Positions 26,695 to 38,540 are shown, numbered from the stretch's first letter. The stretch: 64,000 nucleotides of DNA from Jacaranda mimosifolia (GCA_018894105.1 CM032129.1:31451468-31515467); one strand, 5' to 3'. Numbers and translations: made by a program. Notes: generated from the letters alone by a model not told the origin.

Positions 26695-27933
26695 AGGAGT
26701 GTAAGATGAAGGTGCCAAAAATGAAGGAATTAAATAAATCTAGAGAATGAGTGTACTGATTTGTGACTTTCACTGTTTTTGAGGTTTTTTTTTTTTTTTT
26801 TTTAATATTTATATGCTCACATGCACTTAAAATTATTGGATTTTTTAACTCTGGAATTCATACGTACAAGATACAATTTGATTAATTAACTAATAACATA
26901 TTTTTTGTGAAGTTTTTTTCCTTTCCTTTCTTCTTTTTTTTTTTTTTTGTAATTTACACATTTGTAAAGTTTTTTCTTTTTCCTTTACACTAAAGAAAAT
27001 ACAAAATATGCATTAAAGTTCGAATTGAAGACTTCACATATGCACACATAGAGAGCAATACCACTTGATCAATTAACAACTAAGCATTATTTATGAAGTT
27101 TGGCTTCTTTTAATTAAGATTAATGTAATGTAATAATCTCTTCTTCTTTTTTTCTTTTTTTTTTTTTACTGATAGAGAGCATTGTAAACTACACATAATG
27201 CATGTAAGGTGCAACAAAAGAGCTCATTCAAACTCGAATAAGAGGCCTCCCACATAATATGGGAGACCAAAACGATTGGACTATATACGTCACTGAACAG
27301 TTTAATAATATCGAAACAAATAAAATTAACAATAGTGAATTAATTCTACGTGTAAAATAAGTTTAGAGAGATAATCATTATTATGAACCAACTAATTAAT
27401 TACTGTTATGAATTAGAGGGTGCGAGAAATCTGGAAGGTTTTGACGAAATCTGATCATTGATCGAAAAATAATTTCAAATAGCCATTATAGCAACAGTCA
27501 CTCTTGGCAGTTGAGAAACTATTTCTCATGCGTTCACATTTGGGCAGCCTGTGACCTTTGGGCATGCACAATTCCAGCATCTAATGATACTAAGGACTAG
27601 TTTGGTTAAGATAATAAGGTAAGATATAGTGTTTTTATCTCATTTTATCATTCGTTTAGTTGAAGTAATAATAAGCACTCAAACTTACATGAATATAAAA
27701 AACATATGTATATATGTGCAATTCCCATGATAACCTAACCTGTCGACCCAGGAATTTATTTATCATGTTTCACACCAATCAAATTATACCACAATAATAA
27801 AAAATTACACAAATTATCACATGATAAATAATCATGAGAAAATTCAAAAATCCAACCAAATTAGTCTTAAGTTTATAACTAATATGGTCGAAATTAAAAA
27901 AAAGGGTTACAATTTCATTTTTTTTAAATTGAA

Positions 27934-27934
<1 letters not shown>

Positions 27935-27979
<45 letters not shown>
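27935..27979. repeat. (ATT)n microsatellite
   Basis: About 15 ATT units in an uninterrupted run. Confidence 0.97.
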
Positions 27980-27981
<2 letters not shown>

Positions 27982-28060
27982 TTTGAAGATTTTATCAAAT
28001 GTTTTAAATTATTTTATTGAAAATAATAAAATTATCGAAACATACTCCTACATTTTATTT

Positions 28061-28166
28061 TTCATTTTTACACATGTATGCACATCAAAAGCCCATTTGG
28101 ATTCAAACTCCTAATCTTTCACATTATGTGAAAACTTATGCCCTAGGTTATATGCTGCTCAACGTA
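28061..28166 (-). mobile_element. tRNA-type SINE copy
   Basis: Inverted family order: TTTTTACACATGTATGCACAT, then ATTCAAACTCCTAATC (B box), CACATTATGTG, ATGCCCTAGGTTATATG (A box). Confidence 0.65.
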
Positions 28167-29142
28167 TCCTCCAACATATAACCTATGACAAAATTATATT
28201 TGTCGAACTGTAATGTTGCCCATTTTGAAATTTAATTTGATAACATGTCGAAATTTAAATCTAGTCATTTATGTTTCATACAATTATTACATTTATTCTA
28301 TTTTTATTGAAAATTCATAATTCAACAAAAATTAATGTCGTGGCGTCATAAAATTATGCTGATGGCATCAATTACGAACAAATTATAAATTTTTGTTGAA
28401 ATTTGACTAATATGGTAACTTTATGGAATATATAGAATCAAATTTAAAATTCAATTACTTACAAAAAATAATTTTAAAATGGTCAAAATTAAAAAACAAA
28501 GAATGCAATTTTTTCCCCATACTATTGTGACGGAGTCAAATTTCATGGTAGAAATTATTGGGCTTGAGGTGAAATTGGGAGATGGCTTCCCCGACAGTCT
28601 GGTGCGTTTCTGAGAAATTGCAGAATATAATAAATAATAATCCATGTGATCCGCGACGGTTTGTCTGATTTCACATTCGATTTTCGGGTTCAGTACTAAA
28701 TTATAAATAACGTAAATTCCAACAGTTCATCGCTGAGAAAATTCCAAAAAGATATAAATAGGAACACACTTGCCATGCATATTTCATTCCAATCTTCTGA
28801 AAATTCTTTTTCAAATTTGATTTTTATTCATATTAAATTAAATTAAATTCATAGAAAATTTCCCTTTTGCTTTTATACCAAAATATACTTTGAACAAATT
28901 AAAAAATATTCAAAAATTTATGATCTACTAATGTTTATGTGGGCTGATTCGATCTAAATTTAATTCAAAAAAATTTATTAATTTGTACACTAGATTAATC
29001 TATCCTTGATTATACATTACTTGATCAACGAAGTTACTTTATAAACTACTTTATTGTTAACTCGTATACAAATATTGTTTATTTAAAATAATGTATTTTT
29101 ACTTTTCTTATCGTTTACCAAGTTAATTTGAAACGTGTTTTG

Positions 29143-29252
29143 TTATTTATTTATTTATACACTTACACATAAGAATCTGTTTGAGCTTGAACTTTTAACT
29201 TCTTATATTATGTGGGAAACTTATATCATTTGGGCATAGGTCACTCGACAGT
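29143..29252 (-). mobile_element. tRNA-type SINE copy
   Basis: Inverted tail TTATTTATTTATTTATACAC, B-box region, TATATTATGTGGGAAACTTA and TTGGGCATAGGTCACTCG. Confidence 0.7.
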
Positions 29253-29892
29253 TAATTTGAACATGGGATCATTGTCGCTAACCAAACCAACTAACCTAAT
29301 AAATTTTGTGCTTTCAAGACCCTTTTTGAGTTTTCCTAATTATTCCGATGAAAAATTGAAAGAAGATTTTTCCAAACGCAGACCAATACATAAATTGAAA
29401 AACAAATATAATCTACTTCCATTTAGGATAAATTTAATTGAGCTTGACAAAATTCATTTTTTACTGCCTATAAACCTTTACTTAATTTAACCCATAAAGC
29501 CAAAAAAGAAAGGGAAAATTCCACCATATATGAAGTGGTATTAGGAGAAGATGTTATTATTAAACAAAGTTAGTTGTAATTGATTTGCATTAATTTATTG
29601 TCGCTGACGATGGACGATTTGATGCTGACGCATACTGATTAGATAATGGAGGCGTGTTTATTATTTTTTTTTCCCCTTTTCTTTTGAATTAATCAAACGG
29701 AGGAGTTGATACCAAGGGAAGAAAATTGACATCTACTGTACCAATATTTACAAAATGATCGGAAGAGTTTCGCATGATCCACAGGATCTGATCTTCAAAA
29801 TTTACGATTCCGAAAATACAGAAGAACAAAAAAAAAAATTTAAGGAAAAGAAAAATCAAAACTCTTGAGGATTTGGAAAGATGAAGATTCAG

Positions 29893-30303
29893 TCAAAGCC
29901 ATAGAGCTCTAGCTTCTCTTAGCCTCGGCACCAGTTCGCCGGAGATATGAGCGGCCATGATTTCTTCTAGGCCTCCAAACAGTTCGCCGCCGACAAACAC
30001 CGCCGGAAACTGCGGCATGGCGGAGTTGCCTAAAATCACGGATAATTCATTGGTTATATCGGCTTCATTCTGCTCATCGACGTCAAAAATCGAAGGATTG
30101 GCGCCGTGGCCGTGCAGCAAAAGCTTGACCACGTGGCACATGCAGCAACCTGGCCTGGCAAACACCACCACGGCATTTTCCACCACCAGTTTTCTCGCGT
30201 CGCTTGCCGTCATCTTCGGGCCGGAGTTGGTGTTTTCCGGCGGGGGGGCGGAGGATCCGCCGGCGGAGGGGAGCCAGTCTCTGTATGGAAGCGCTTTTTG
30301 CAT
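29893..30303 (-). CDS. CC-type glutaredoxin (GRXC9/ROXY type)
   Basis: Intronless gene of 136 residues; the ATG is at 30303. Thioredoxin-fold glutaredoxin with CCMC active site at residues 53-56 (GCCMCHVVK), which defines the plant-specific CC (class III, ROXY) group. Other landmarks are a TVP-loop equivalent QFPAVFVGG, the GG motif LFGGLEEIMAAHISGELVP, and C-terminal ALWL, which in this family recruits TOPLESS co-repressors. Known role: ROXYs bind TGA bZIP factors in the nucleus and modulate development or jasmonate/salicylate and detoxification responses. VVVFARPGCCMCHVV and the SGELVP...ALWL end are most like GRXC9/ROXY19 (GRX480), but the subgroup is not certain. Residues 10-32 form a P/S/G-rich N-terminal extension. 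M31 is an alternative start, but the longer form begins with MQ as relatives do. Confidence 0.92.
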   Translation of the reverse strand: MQKALPYRDWLPSAGGSSAPPPENTNSGPKMTASDARKLVVENAVVVFARPGCCMCHVVKLLLHGHGANPSIFDVDEQNEADITNELSVILGNSAMPQFPAVFVGGELFGGLEEIMAAHISGELVPRLREARALWL

Positions 30304-30376
30304 GGTGGCTTCTGGGGGGAGGGGGAGAGAGAGGGAGAGGAGAAAAAGAGGGGAGAGTGAATTGGGGGTTGAGGGG

Positions 30377-30384
30377 TAGTTATA
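30377..30384 (-). promoter_or_regulatory. Possible TATA box of the glutaredoxin
   Basis: TATAACTA on the - strand lies 74 bp upstream of the ATG. It is followed by a CT-rich leader (the + strand shows G/A-rich sequence at 30316-30358). The match to a TATA consensus is imperfect. Confidence 0.4.
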
Positions 30385-30418
30385 GTAATTTGGAGAGGGT
30401 ATGGTGAGGAGACTCTAA

Positions 30419-30620
30419 CGTCAACGCCTGTGATGTAATGTTAGACGTCACGGTTGCTGTTGCCGACATGTCACTACGTCATCTTTTTTGTGGGGGAAAA
30501 AGGCAGATTCGAAGGAGGGGACGCCTGTTTGATGACGGTTAAATAATTTGGTCATTAGTCGTTTCCGAGGATGTAAATTTCCGAGTTAATTACGAGATTT
30601 AATATTTAAACAGAGTGACG
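30419..30620 (-). promoter_or_regulatory. Cluster of five TGACG (TGA-factor) cores upstream of the glutaredoxin
   Basis: On the - strand TGACG reads at 30419-30423, 30446-30450 and 30477-30481. On the + strand TGACG reads at 30533-30537 and 30616-30620. The 30444-30449 site is the palindrome GACGTC, and the last is TGACGTGGC, combining a G-box/ABRE core. TGACG is the core of as-1 elements bound by TGA bZIPs, known regulators and partners of ROXY glutaredoxins. Confidence 0.55.
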
Positions 30621-31768
30621 TGGCACCAAACTTAATTAGTACTTAACGGTAATTAAGGGTCAAGGACGGTTCATTCTTGTAAATTTATTGGTAATTATGA
30701 GGCTATTTACAAGTTCATATTTAAAATATTAGCAGTTGTTTTATGCAATTTTTGGGCACATAAAATTACTTATTGAATCATTTAAAATTAATATATTAAA
30801 TAATTTAAATTATGATTAAAATTAAAATTGTGTTAGATGTTTTGATATGATAAAGAAAATAATGAAAGATGAAATTTTGACAATACAAATTTGTGGGTTT
30901 GTGGATTTTGTGAAAAGTACAATTGTGGCCTTATTGAACAATCACTTCTAAAAGACAATTTAAAGGAGAAATTTAGATTATTAATAAATTTGGTATCTAA
31001 ACCACTTTTTGTATTGAATTCTCAATTTTATCATTCAAATTGCATTATTTATTTTAATTGCTGAAATAATTAAAAAATAAATTATATAAAAATTCATAAA
31101 TAACTTTCACTTTACATATAAAATAATTTTTTTTTATAATAGTATAAATGATCAATATACCATGAAAATGGCCCACAAAAAATGATAAATTTCTACGCAC
31201 TCTAAAATCAACATTCTTTTGGCAAGAATATGTGGTCCAACTCAAACCCCTTTGTAGATATATGGCAGGTAATTCAACTATAGGTATTTATTCCTTTCAA
31301 TATTTATATGTGTGGAGCCCACTCATCTTCTTTGCATTTTCACCATTCTATCATTCCTTCTTTATTTTTTTTAATATTAATTGTATTGATTTTAACGTTC
31401 AAAAACTTTTACTCACCGAAATGGACACTTTATGCGCATTTTATTGTATTGTACCTCAATTTATTTGATTTAATAACAGGATAATTGACTTATTAAAAAG
31501 ATAGATTTTGTCATTTATAATGTTCTCAAAAAAAAAAAATTACTACAACTTCAAGTGATGCTAAATTAATTATATTTTTAAGTCAGTCTCGATTCCCTAA
31601 CACAAAACAGGCCAATTTAATACTAACTAGGAGAATTTTTAATATACATACATCAAAACGTATTCTTTTAACGATATCTATGTCATATCTTCTACCACAA
31701 TTCCTGTCCTATTCCATATCAAATAATAATATGAAACTTGAATGGGTCAACTATTGAACTCATCACAA

Positions 31769-31881
31769 GTCGAGTGTTATGTGGCTTAACGCTATCAGTC
31801 TCTCATATAATATGAAAAGTTAGGAGTTAGAGTTCTTATAGACTCCTGATGTGCGTGTGTATAAATAAAAAAATAAAAAAA
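31769..31881 (+). mobile_element. tRNA-type SINE with target-site duplication
   Basis: Body TGGCTTAACGCTATCAGTCT through GACTCCTGATGTGCGTGTGT and an A-rich ATAAATAAAAAAAT tail. Flanked by AACTCATCACAA (31757-31768) and AATTCATCACAA (31882-31893), 11 of 12 identical. Confidence 0.82.
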
Positions 31882-32383
31882 AATTCATCACAATATTTAT
31901 TTAGTACTTATTCTAAATTTATAATTTAAAATGAAAATAAAAGTGTGAGTTGAGTTTGAAATTTTTAGTGATGGGGCTGATCCACTCAACGTGAAAAAGA
32001 GTGGAAAAATCTTCGAACCCAAAATTGTGGGATGTGGGCGAGAAAAATGTGATAAAAAGAAACCCACTGGAAAGTCAGTATTTACACGGCTTTGCTATAT
32101 TTTTCCTTTTGTGGGCCCGACACACTGCATGCTGGTGTATACTCCCACGTCATAGGTGATAAAGGTCTGTCAAAAGCTTACACACATTTTATCCTACTCA
32201 CACCTAAGAGGTGGAATTTATGATTTTATAATGTCTAATTGGAAGAATAAAATAAAATGGAAATGGGACATTTATTAATTTTTAATTGAAGCGTAAATGG
32301 ATGGGGGATGCTACGCATACATGTGGAATAGACGACAAAGACCAAGACTAGTGAACCAATTCAAGGAATTGACATGAGATTAA

Positions 32384-32770
32384 GAAGGTGTTTGGCTAAA
32401 TTTATTTTAAATATCTTATAAGTTCTTTTATTTTATAAGATATTTTTAAAATTTATAAGATGTTAGATCTTATTTTTAAAATAAGTTGTTGAAGTATTTG
32501 GATAACATAAGATATTGGAGCTTATAAGATGTTAATAACGACAAGTTTGTAATTAAAATGATTAAAAATGAATGAGCTTGTTAAGATATTAAAAATAAGT
32601 TTTGGTCTCCTTACTTTTTTTAAAAGAGCTTATAAGCTACTAACATCTTATTTTAGGATCTTATAAGCTTTTTTTTTTTAAAAATTTACCAAACATTTTT
32701 ATCAATTTATAAACTCTTAAACATCTTATAAGATATTTTGATGAGCATATAAGCTCACCCGAACACCCTC
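32384..32770. mobile_element. Harbinger-like MITE, GGTGTTTGGCTAAA family
   Basis: Starts GAAGGTGTTTGGCTAAATTT and ends TAAGCTCACCCGAACACCCTC. Flanked by TAA at 32381-32383 and 32771-32773. The interior consists of AGATCTTATTTTTAAAATAAG-like words in both orientations, so the transcript could fold into one long hairpin. Confidence 0.8.
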
Positions 32771-32773
32771 TAA

Positions 32774-33151
32774 GATGATGTTTGACTAAACTTATTTAAA
32801 ACATTTTATAAGTTTCTACATCTTGTAAAATATTTTTGAAACTTATAAGATATTAGGTCTTATTTTTAAAATAAGTTGAAGTATTTGGATAAAATAAGAT
32901 TTTGGAGCTTATAAGATGTTGCAATTTTGTTATTAAAATGGTTAAAACTAAATGAGCTTGTTAAGATCTCAAAAATAAGTTAGGGTCTTCTTACTTTTTT
33001 TAAAAGAGCTTATAAGCTCCTAATATTTTATTTTAGAATCTTATAAATTTTTTTTTTAAAAAAAATTACCAAACACTTTTTTATCAACTTAAAACACTTA
33101 AACATCTTATAAGATATTTTGTGGAGCTTATAAGCTCACCTAAACACCATA
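32774..33151. mobile_element. Second GGTGTTTGGCTAAA-family MITE, abutting the first
   Basis: Starts GATGATGTTTGACTAAACTT right after the TAA at 32771-32773 and ends AAGCTCACCTAAACACCAT, followed by TTA. Very similar in order and sequence to 32384-32770. Confidence 0.78.
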
Positions 33152-33171
33152 TTAGCAAGATCTAGGCTTTG

Positions 33172-33491
33172 TTTGGGTATATTTCCCCATAACAATATTG
33201 TTTTGGGAAAACAAAATCAAACATATCATTATTTTTTCTCTAGAACGCACATTCTCTAATATATATTATATATACATTATTATTGTTACATTAAAATAAT
33301 AATTCAATTTCATTTTCACCTCAAAAATCAAACAAAAAAGCATTGGTTTGATTGCTATAGTTATAAAAAAAAAAAAGTCTCCCCAAAACATAAATAAACA
33401 TACCAAAATACAACTTTTACATTCTCCAATAATTCATTCTCTCAAAATACATAATAAAATCACACAAAAAACATAATCAAATGTTCCCCTA
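33172..33491. mobile_element. MITE, GGCTTTGTTTGG / CAAATGTTCCCC family
   Basis: Starts GGCTTTGTTTGGGTATATTT and ends AACATAATCAAATGTTCCC. Flanked by CTA on both sides (about 33169 and 33489). Related to 49809-50156 and 50623-50957. Confidence 0.65.
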
Positions 33492-34077
33492 ACTTTTGAT
33501 GTTTTTTTCTTTTTTGTGTATTTTTTTCTTCTAATATCTTATATGTATGTTTATTGGTTTGAACTTTTTGCAAGACTAAATACAAGGGGAGAAGAAATTT
33601 GATTCAAATGATTATTTGTCACAATTTATGTTTCATAAGTATTTTATTTTATAATCAAGTTTGATATGTCCTTTAATAATTTAATATAGTTGTGGTCCAT
33701 ACAAATTAAATAAATTAAAGATTCAATAATTTGTTCTAGTGAATCACCTTAATCTTGACTTTCCATTTCATTTGCGGCGTAGTGTTATGAACTATAATTC
33801 TTTCCCCTTTTGCTCCTATTTCCTCATTAAAAATTTGAAACAAAGGATACAATGGTAATTTCGAGTACAATCTTAAGAGCAATTGTTGAATCTCACCTCA
33901 AACTCAAAAATATAATAAACAGATAGTCATGTAAATAGGACGAGCTTGGAGTGAGTACAGTTTTAATATCACGCTCCTCTTCACATTAATCTTCATTATC
34001 AAATATAATAGTACGCACTTCTAATGGGCCTCTTATCTATTCTCATGAATCAAGTGGGGCCCATGAGCATACATTAA

Positions 34078-34424
34078 GAACTAATTTGCTTATTTTGATA
34101 TTGTATAATAGATATACAATTTAATTTATTTCTAATATTTGACTTATTTTTAGAAGTCTTTGATAAATTTAGAGCCTGATATGCATTTAAGGTCAAACTT
34201 AGCTTGTGTATCAAGACTTCGGGGTGTGATATATTTTTCAACCTAAATTGAAAATAAATTATAATTTGTCAAATAGATTAATCATACTAAGCAAACAATC
34301 AAAGTTGGATATCAAGTTATGTAAAATATATAAACAAACATTAGATAAGATACACAAATAGCACAACTATTTATTCATGTCGTATGTATCATGCCTAATA
34401 CAAATACACCAAGCAAACAAGTTC
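34078..34424. mobile_element. Harbinger-like MITE, related to 56783-57114
   Basis: Starts GAACTAATTTGCTTATTTTG after TAA and ends AAGCAAACAAGTTC. The interior (TTTAGAAGTCTTTGAT, TGCATTTAAGG, TATCAAGACTTCGG) matches 56783-57114 along its whole length. Confidence 0.75.
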
Positions 34425-34676
34425 ACATACACAGTCTATATTCAAATATTATTTAACTAATACTTTATACATTTCGTATTGGTCTGTGATAAGAAATTGA
34501 CAGAGACTATTTGAACAATACTATTCAATGTTAATTTCTTCACTAAGAAAGAACCGTATTTTCTGACTCATTCTCCGGGCACCGCAAAGTACAAACTTAT
34601 GTCAATTTCAAGTGCATTCTTTACAACAGCATATCAACACTTGATATAGAACACCCCCACCCCGCACCCCACAACC

Positions 34677-34708
<32 letters not shown>

Positions 34709-34991
34709 GAAATTAGACAAAATAACAATAAAAATATAGACATCATTCTCACAACTATTTATTACATACTATGGTACCTAAAATGGTATACACTAGTTTT
34801 CTCCACTATGAGAGTGATAAACCAACTTCATTAGACTTAATTCAGAGGTTCTTTCTTACAGATCATGAAGATTAGTTACATTTTCAGACAGATGCTCAAT
34901 ACAAAAGATCAAGATCCACAGTTATCAGCCTTTTTACCACATCAAAATCAATCCTTTCACCCCTGCAATCATTATGACATTACAAGATGCA
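34425..34991. other. ARF3 3' flank
   Basis: Probable ARF3 3' UTR and beyond (the gene is transcribed leftward). A C-rich then A-rich low-complexity patch with AAAGA repeats lies at 34650-34711. Confidence 0.4.
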
Positions 34992-37900
34992 TTACAGAGA
35001 TATATCGAGAAGCATATCTCTTACAGAAGGCATGTCACTTACTTTAGTACGACTGCTAACCATTACCTTGGTCATTAACCGAGTTTGATACGGCTGTTCA
35101 TCGTTGCAAGGTAGAACATTGCTTTCAAGCCCAAATGCAGCCGCTGCAGATGCAGTTGGATTAATTCCCCCCTTGCCCTTTCCGATTAATCCTTCAGTCA
35201 GTGGATATCCGAAGAGCCTGCAATTGTTGTTCCTCTGATTGTCTAAAAATAATGTTTGGGTTGGAAATAGAAGATGCGATGACCCCATCCGGTCATGCCC
35301 TTCCAGGCCTCCATTGGATCCATTTCCCTGCAGATCTTCTGTTGGGATTCTTTGAGAGATGCAGAATGAAGCCTGATTGCTGGTCCCAAGTTTCTTTTGA
35401 TTGCCACAAAGCAATGATGTGAATTGAGAAGGTGGAGAATTTGATTGACACAACATCAGCATGGACGGTGATGAACCCAAATGAGTATTATAAACCCGAG
35501 TAGTATTGTTTTCCTGCACGTGGTAGGCACCCTGGCCCCTTCGATATGCCAAGATTGACATGGTTTCTTGACCTTGCAAGACCTTATGGAATTGAAAGGA
35601 TTCACCCAATATGGTGCCTATCGAACCATCAATATCAGGACAGCACATCATGCTTGATGGATGCTGGACAGGAGCTTCTATTCTGGGATATGGAGGAGTA
35701 AACCCAAATGCTTCTTGACCTTGCAAGACCTTCTGGAACCTCAAAGGCTCCCCAAAGTCCGGAGTTTCACTTCCATCTGTAAGAAGCATATAGACTGGTT
35801 GATAATGGGAAATGGAAATGTTTAGACAGTAAAGCTAGAAAAATGGAAACTTATAAGGACCTCTAGGAACTTGAAAATCTGGCTTGGTTGTAGGAAAGCC
35901 ACCCCTACTTCTCTTGGTGCCTGGGGACACAATGCTGTTGGATCCAGACAGCGAATTACCGGACAGCTCAATCTCCCAAGGGGAGACCCTTTTAAGGCAA
36001 TTGACCTCCGCGTCGTCCCATCTCACCTGCATTAAATCACTTGAACTTGATTCATAAGAATAAAAAGGTTGACCAAAATCCATCGTATAAGATGATGCAG
36101 ACAGGGATTTAAGCACAAGCAATAATATACCAACAAGCATTTCCACTTTGAACCAGGCCATCTTACGGGATCCACATCACCAACACCAATAATGTGCCCA
36201 CTGCACCTGCCAACATAATATAAATCCTCGTCACTGCATATATATCCATGAAGTTCAGAAACCACAACAAAACCGACCTTCTTCCAGAGGAATCTTCGGT
36301 TTTAAGACGGATTTTGAACTTCATCCCAGATGAGAAAGAATGTGCAAAGCTCTTGGCGAACTTACGATAAGGCACAATAATATCAGATGATCGAGCCCTG
36401 CAAAACTTACTCGAATTTCAGAGAAATTATATACAAATTTGGTGGAATTCTATTAGTGAGAGTAAAATACCTTGGGTTATAACAAATGTTAAAAGTACTT
36501 CGTGAGGATATAGAATTCACTACAGAAGCAAAACTGGTAGCATTGAAATGTTGGCTATTGGGAGGAAGGATCGTGGCACCAGTTTTAACTTGATTAGCTC
36601 TACGAATTCCAAGCCTGAGTTCTCCATCACTGCCTCTGCAACAGGATGACGAGAAAGACATAAAAATCGAATAATTTTAGATAAAATTTCATCAATTTAC
36701 AGTATATCAACCTCAGAAAAAGCACGGCATCTCCAGACACCAGATTCTTCTTATGGACAAATGCACTCCAACTAGTAGTCAATAGATGCCTTCGAGGCTG
36801 ACCTGCTCCAGACATAATATTGAATCAACTAAGAATTTCCACATTAGGGAACTCAGAAAACAAACTGAACTTCAAAACAAGCAGCCCACACAAAATGGAG
36901 TTCTACCTCTGTAAATATGCCTGAATTTCCACTCAACACCATGCAAATCTTTGGCCACAAGCTCCTGTGAAGGTCTCTGTTGTCTATAGTCCTAACCACA
37001 CAACAAAGAGATTCATCCTTAAAGCAACCAAAATTAGTAACATATTTCTCTATGAAACTCAAATTAGAATAAATTCACAAGAAAAGAAAAGGCAATCATC
37101 AAAATTTTAGTTACCAAAGGAGGGAAGCAATCCTCAGCGGCTCGGCGAGGAACAGAAAAGCCACCATGAGTGCTAGTATCAGAAGCGGTGAGAGTTTTAC
37201 AGAACATGTGGGGTGTTATAGACTTATTGACACCTTCACAATCTTCGTCTTCAATCTCTGCATCCATTATGCCTTCCCTCCATTTTTGCTCAATCTGCTC
37301 AGAACGAGTTTATTGGTCGGATATTCTTTTGTCAAAGCATTATGTCAGCGGGTCTTTACCAGGTGCATATACCAAATGTGTCCCAACTAGAACTTTTTGG
37401 TTATAAAGATTGACTTCTTTTCATGTTGATGTTAAAAAAGGCCTTTTCCTTCGAATAATAGTACTTAATATTTGCAGAACGCAACTAAATCCATCCCAAA
37501 AACACAAAGTTACTAAAGTTTCCATTTTTCACACATGTAAAAGTAAATCTTAAGTCGCAGGTTTCTTATCAAACGTACATTAGGTAATAACTTGATCTGC
37601 GGATTGGAGCTCATAATGCAGTTGGGAAACCAACAAAGATCCTTTTTTAGAAAAAGACATGATCCCACAAGCTCTCCTCCAGCCCAACCTTTTTTTATTT
37701 TGTTAATATATATATATACACACACTTTTTAAGATGTCAAAAGGGAAGTTAAAATTGCCGGTGTTAAGAAAATAAAATTTCATTCTTGGTAAGTTTCAAG
37801 GAAATATACCGTTTTCCCCTAATGGAATTGGTACAGCTAAAAAGATGTGTTCAACAAGAGAGGGAGTGTCAGGAGTTGCTACAATTTTCCAATTTTGATG

Positions 37901-38430
37901 AAGACATAAAAAGAAATGCAACAATTACACCAACATTGTGAGGCTACGAAGAATATTTGCCGTACCTGTTCATCTGGAACTAGTGAAACTTGTGCATAAA
38001 CTTCATCGTAAGCTTCGTCCGCCTAACAACAATAAAAAAATCTCAACTTTCATAAAAAATTGAAAACAAAAATCATAGACATTAAAATCCGAAAAATAAA
38101 AAAAATAGACGAAATCATTACATGGAGTTTAACATCAATAACGCGACAAAATACATGGGGAGGGAGATTATAAGCTACGGCGGGTTTCTCCGGCAGGTGT
38201 TCGACGTGTCCCTGAGGAAAGTAAACAACTGCGCTTCCTTTCTTAGGCAGCGAAATCAACGGCCCCGCACACGCGTGCCACAGCTCCATACAAACCGCCG
38301 CCGGCGCCAACGGCGACGACGTCACAGCCAATTCCGAGTCCACCGTTGTCGACGAAGGAGAACCAGATGCAGTCGCCGTTTCCTCATCATTGTCGTCTAC
38401 GGTATTCAAATCGATCAATCCGCTCATCAT
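34992..38430 (-). CDS. ARF3: Auxin response factor 3 (ETTIN)
   Basis: Ten exons on the - strand: 38430-38122, 38022-37966, 37294-37115, 36991-36907, 36802-36712, 36635-36471, 36397-36278, 36206-36131, 36026-35861 and 35776-34992. All have GT-AG borders and consistent phase, giving 677 residues. The B3 DNA-binding domain is about 151-254 ([49 protein letters not shown]). The ARF middle domain is about 270-380 ([27 protein letters not shown]). There is no C-terminal PB1 domain, and the protein ends in MLLDISL, both hallmarks of ETTIN. The start MMSGLIDLN matches the family MGGLIDLN. Known role: nuclear auxin-sensitive repressor that patterns gynoecium, abaxial organ identity and meristems, binding auxin directly and acting with TOPLESS and other partners. 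Two tasiR-ARF sites in the last exon show control by the miR390-TAS3 pathway. Confidence 0.96.
35565..35585 (-). promoter_or_regulatory. tasiR-ARF target site 2 in ARF3
   Basis: Identical over all 21 nt to the first site, 147 nt downstream in the mRNA, and again encoding KVLQGQE (codons 481-487). Two sites in this order is the conserved layout of ARF3 and ARF4. Confidence 0.93.
35712..35732 (-). promoter_or_regulatory. tasiR-ARF target site 1 in ARF3
   Basis: The + strand here reads TTCTTGACCTTGCAAGACC followed by TT. This is the TAS3 tasiR-ARF sequence except for C in place of U at position 13, a change that turns a G:U pair into G:C. It covers codons 432-438 (KVLQGQE). Known biology: AGO7-miR390-triggered TAS3 siRNAs cut ARF2/3/4 mRNAs at this conserved motif. 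Confidence 0.93.
37295..37965 (-). other. ARF3 intron 2 (671 bp)
   Basis: The longest ARF3 intron, between the exons ending VPDEQ and beginning IEQKW. It holds no recognisable gene or repeat apart from a short TATATATATACACACAC run near 37708-37726. Confidence 0.8.
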
Positions 38431-38530
38431 ACTCAAACCCTAAGCAACCGAATCAGAAAGAAATTACAAGAAACAAGAAATTTCAGTTGTTGCCAGTCTC
38501 TTCTACCTTCTATCCGCAAGAGTACCGGAG

Positions 38531-38540
38531 ATTATATATA
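38531..38540 (-). promoter_or_regulatory. Possible TATA box of ARF3
   Basis: TATATATAAT on the - strand is about 100 bp upstream of the ATG. A longer leader starting from AT-rich DNA near 38700-38730 is also possible. Arabidopsis ETTIN has a long leader with upstream ORFs, so the real start may lie further out. Confidence 0.3.

Larger units (their letters stand above)
21123..29892. other. Long gene-free stretch between the NAC and glutaredoxin genes
   Basis: No gene recognised. It contains the mobile elements and microsatellites listed separately at 21376, 21926, 24600, 26330, 27935, 28061 and 29143. At 23930-24140 is a low-complexity repeat rich in AACTCAAA/AACCCAA words. At 25622-25646 is a (TA)n run. 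A patch at 28540-28700 is less AT-rich but has no convincing frame. Confidence 0.5.
30621..34077. other. Gene-free stretch between glutaredoxin promoter and ARF3 3' flank
   Basis: AT-rich with no convincing gene. Holds a SINE (31769-31881), two abutting MITEs (32384-33151), another MITE (33172-33491) and unassigned sequence elsewhere. Confidence 0.5.

Noticed and set aside
29957..30407. Open frames on the + strand across the glutaredoxin
   Set aside because: They are antisense shadows of the CC-type glutaredoxin, which has the CCMC site and ALWL end.
38431..38436. ARF3 start two codons upstream
   Set aside because: The codon at 38436 is TTG. The first ATG is at 38430 and matches the family start.
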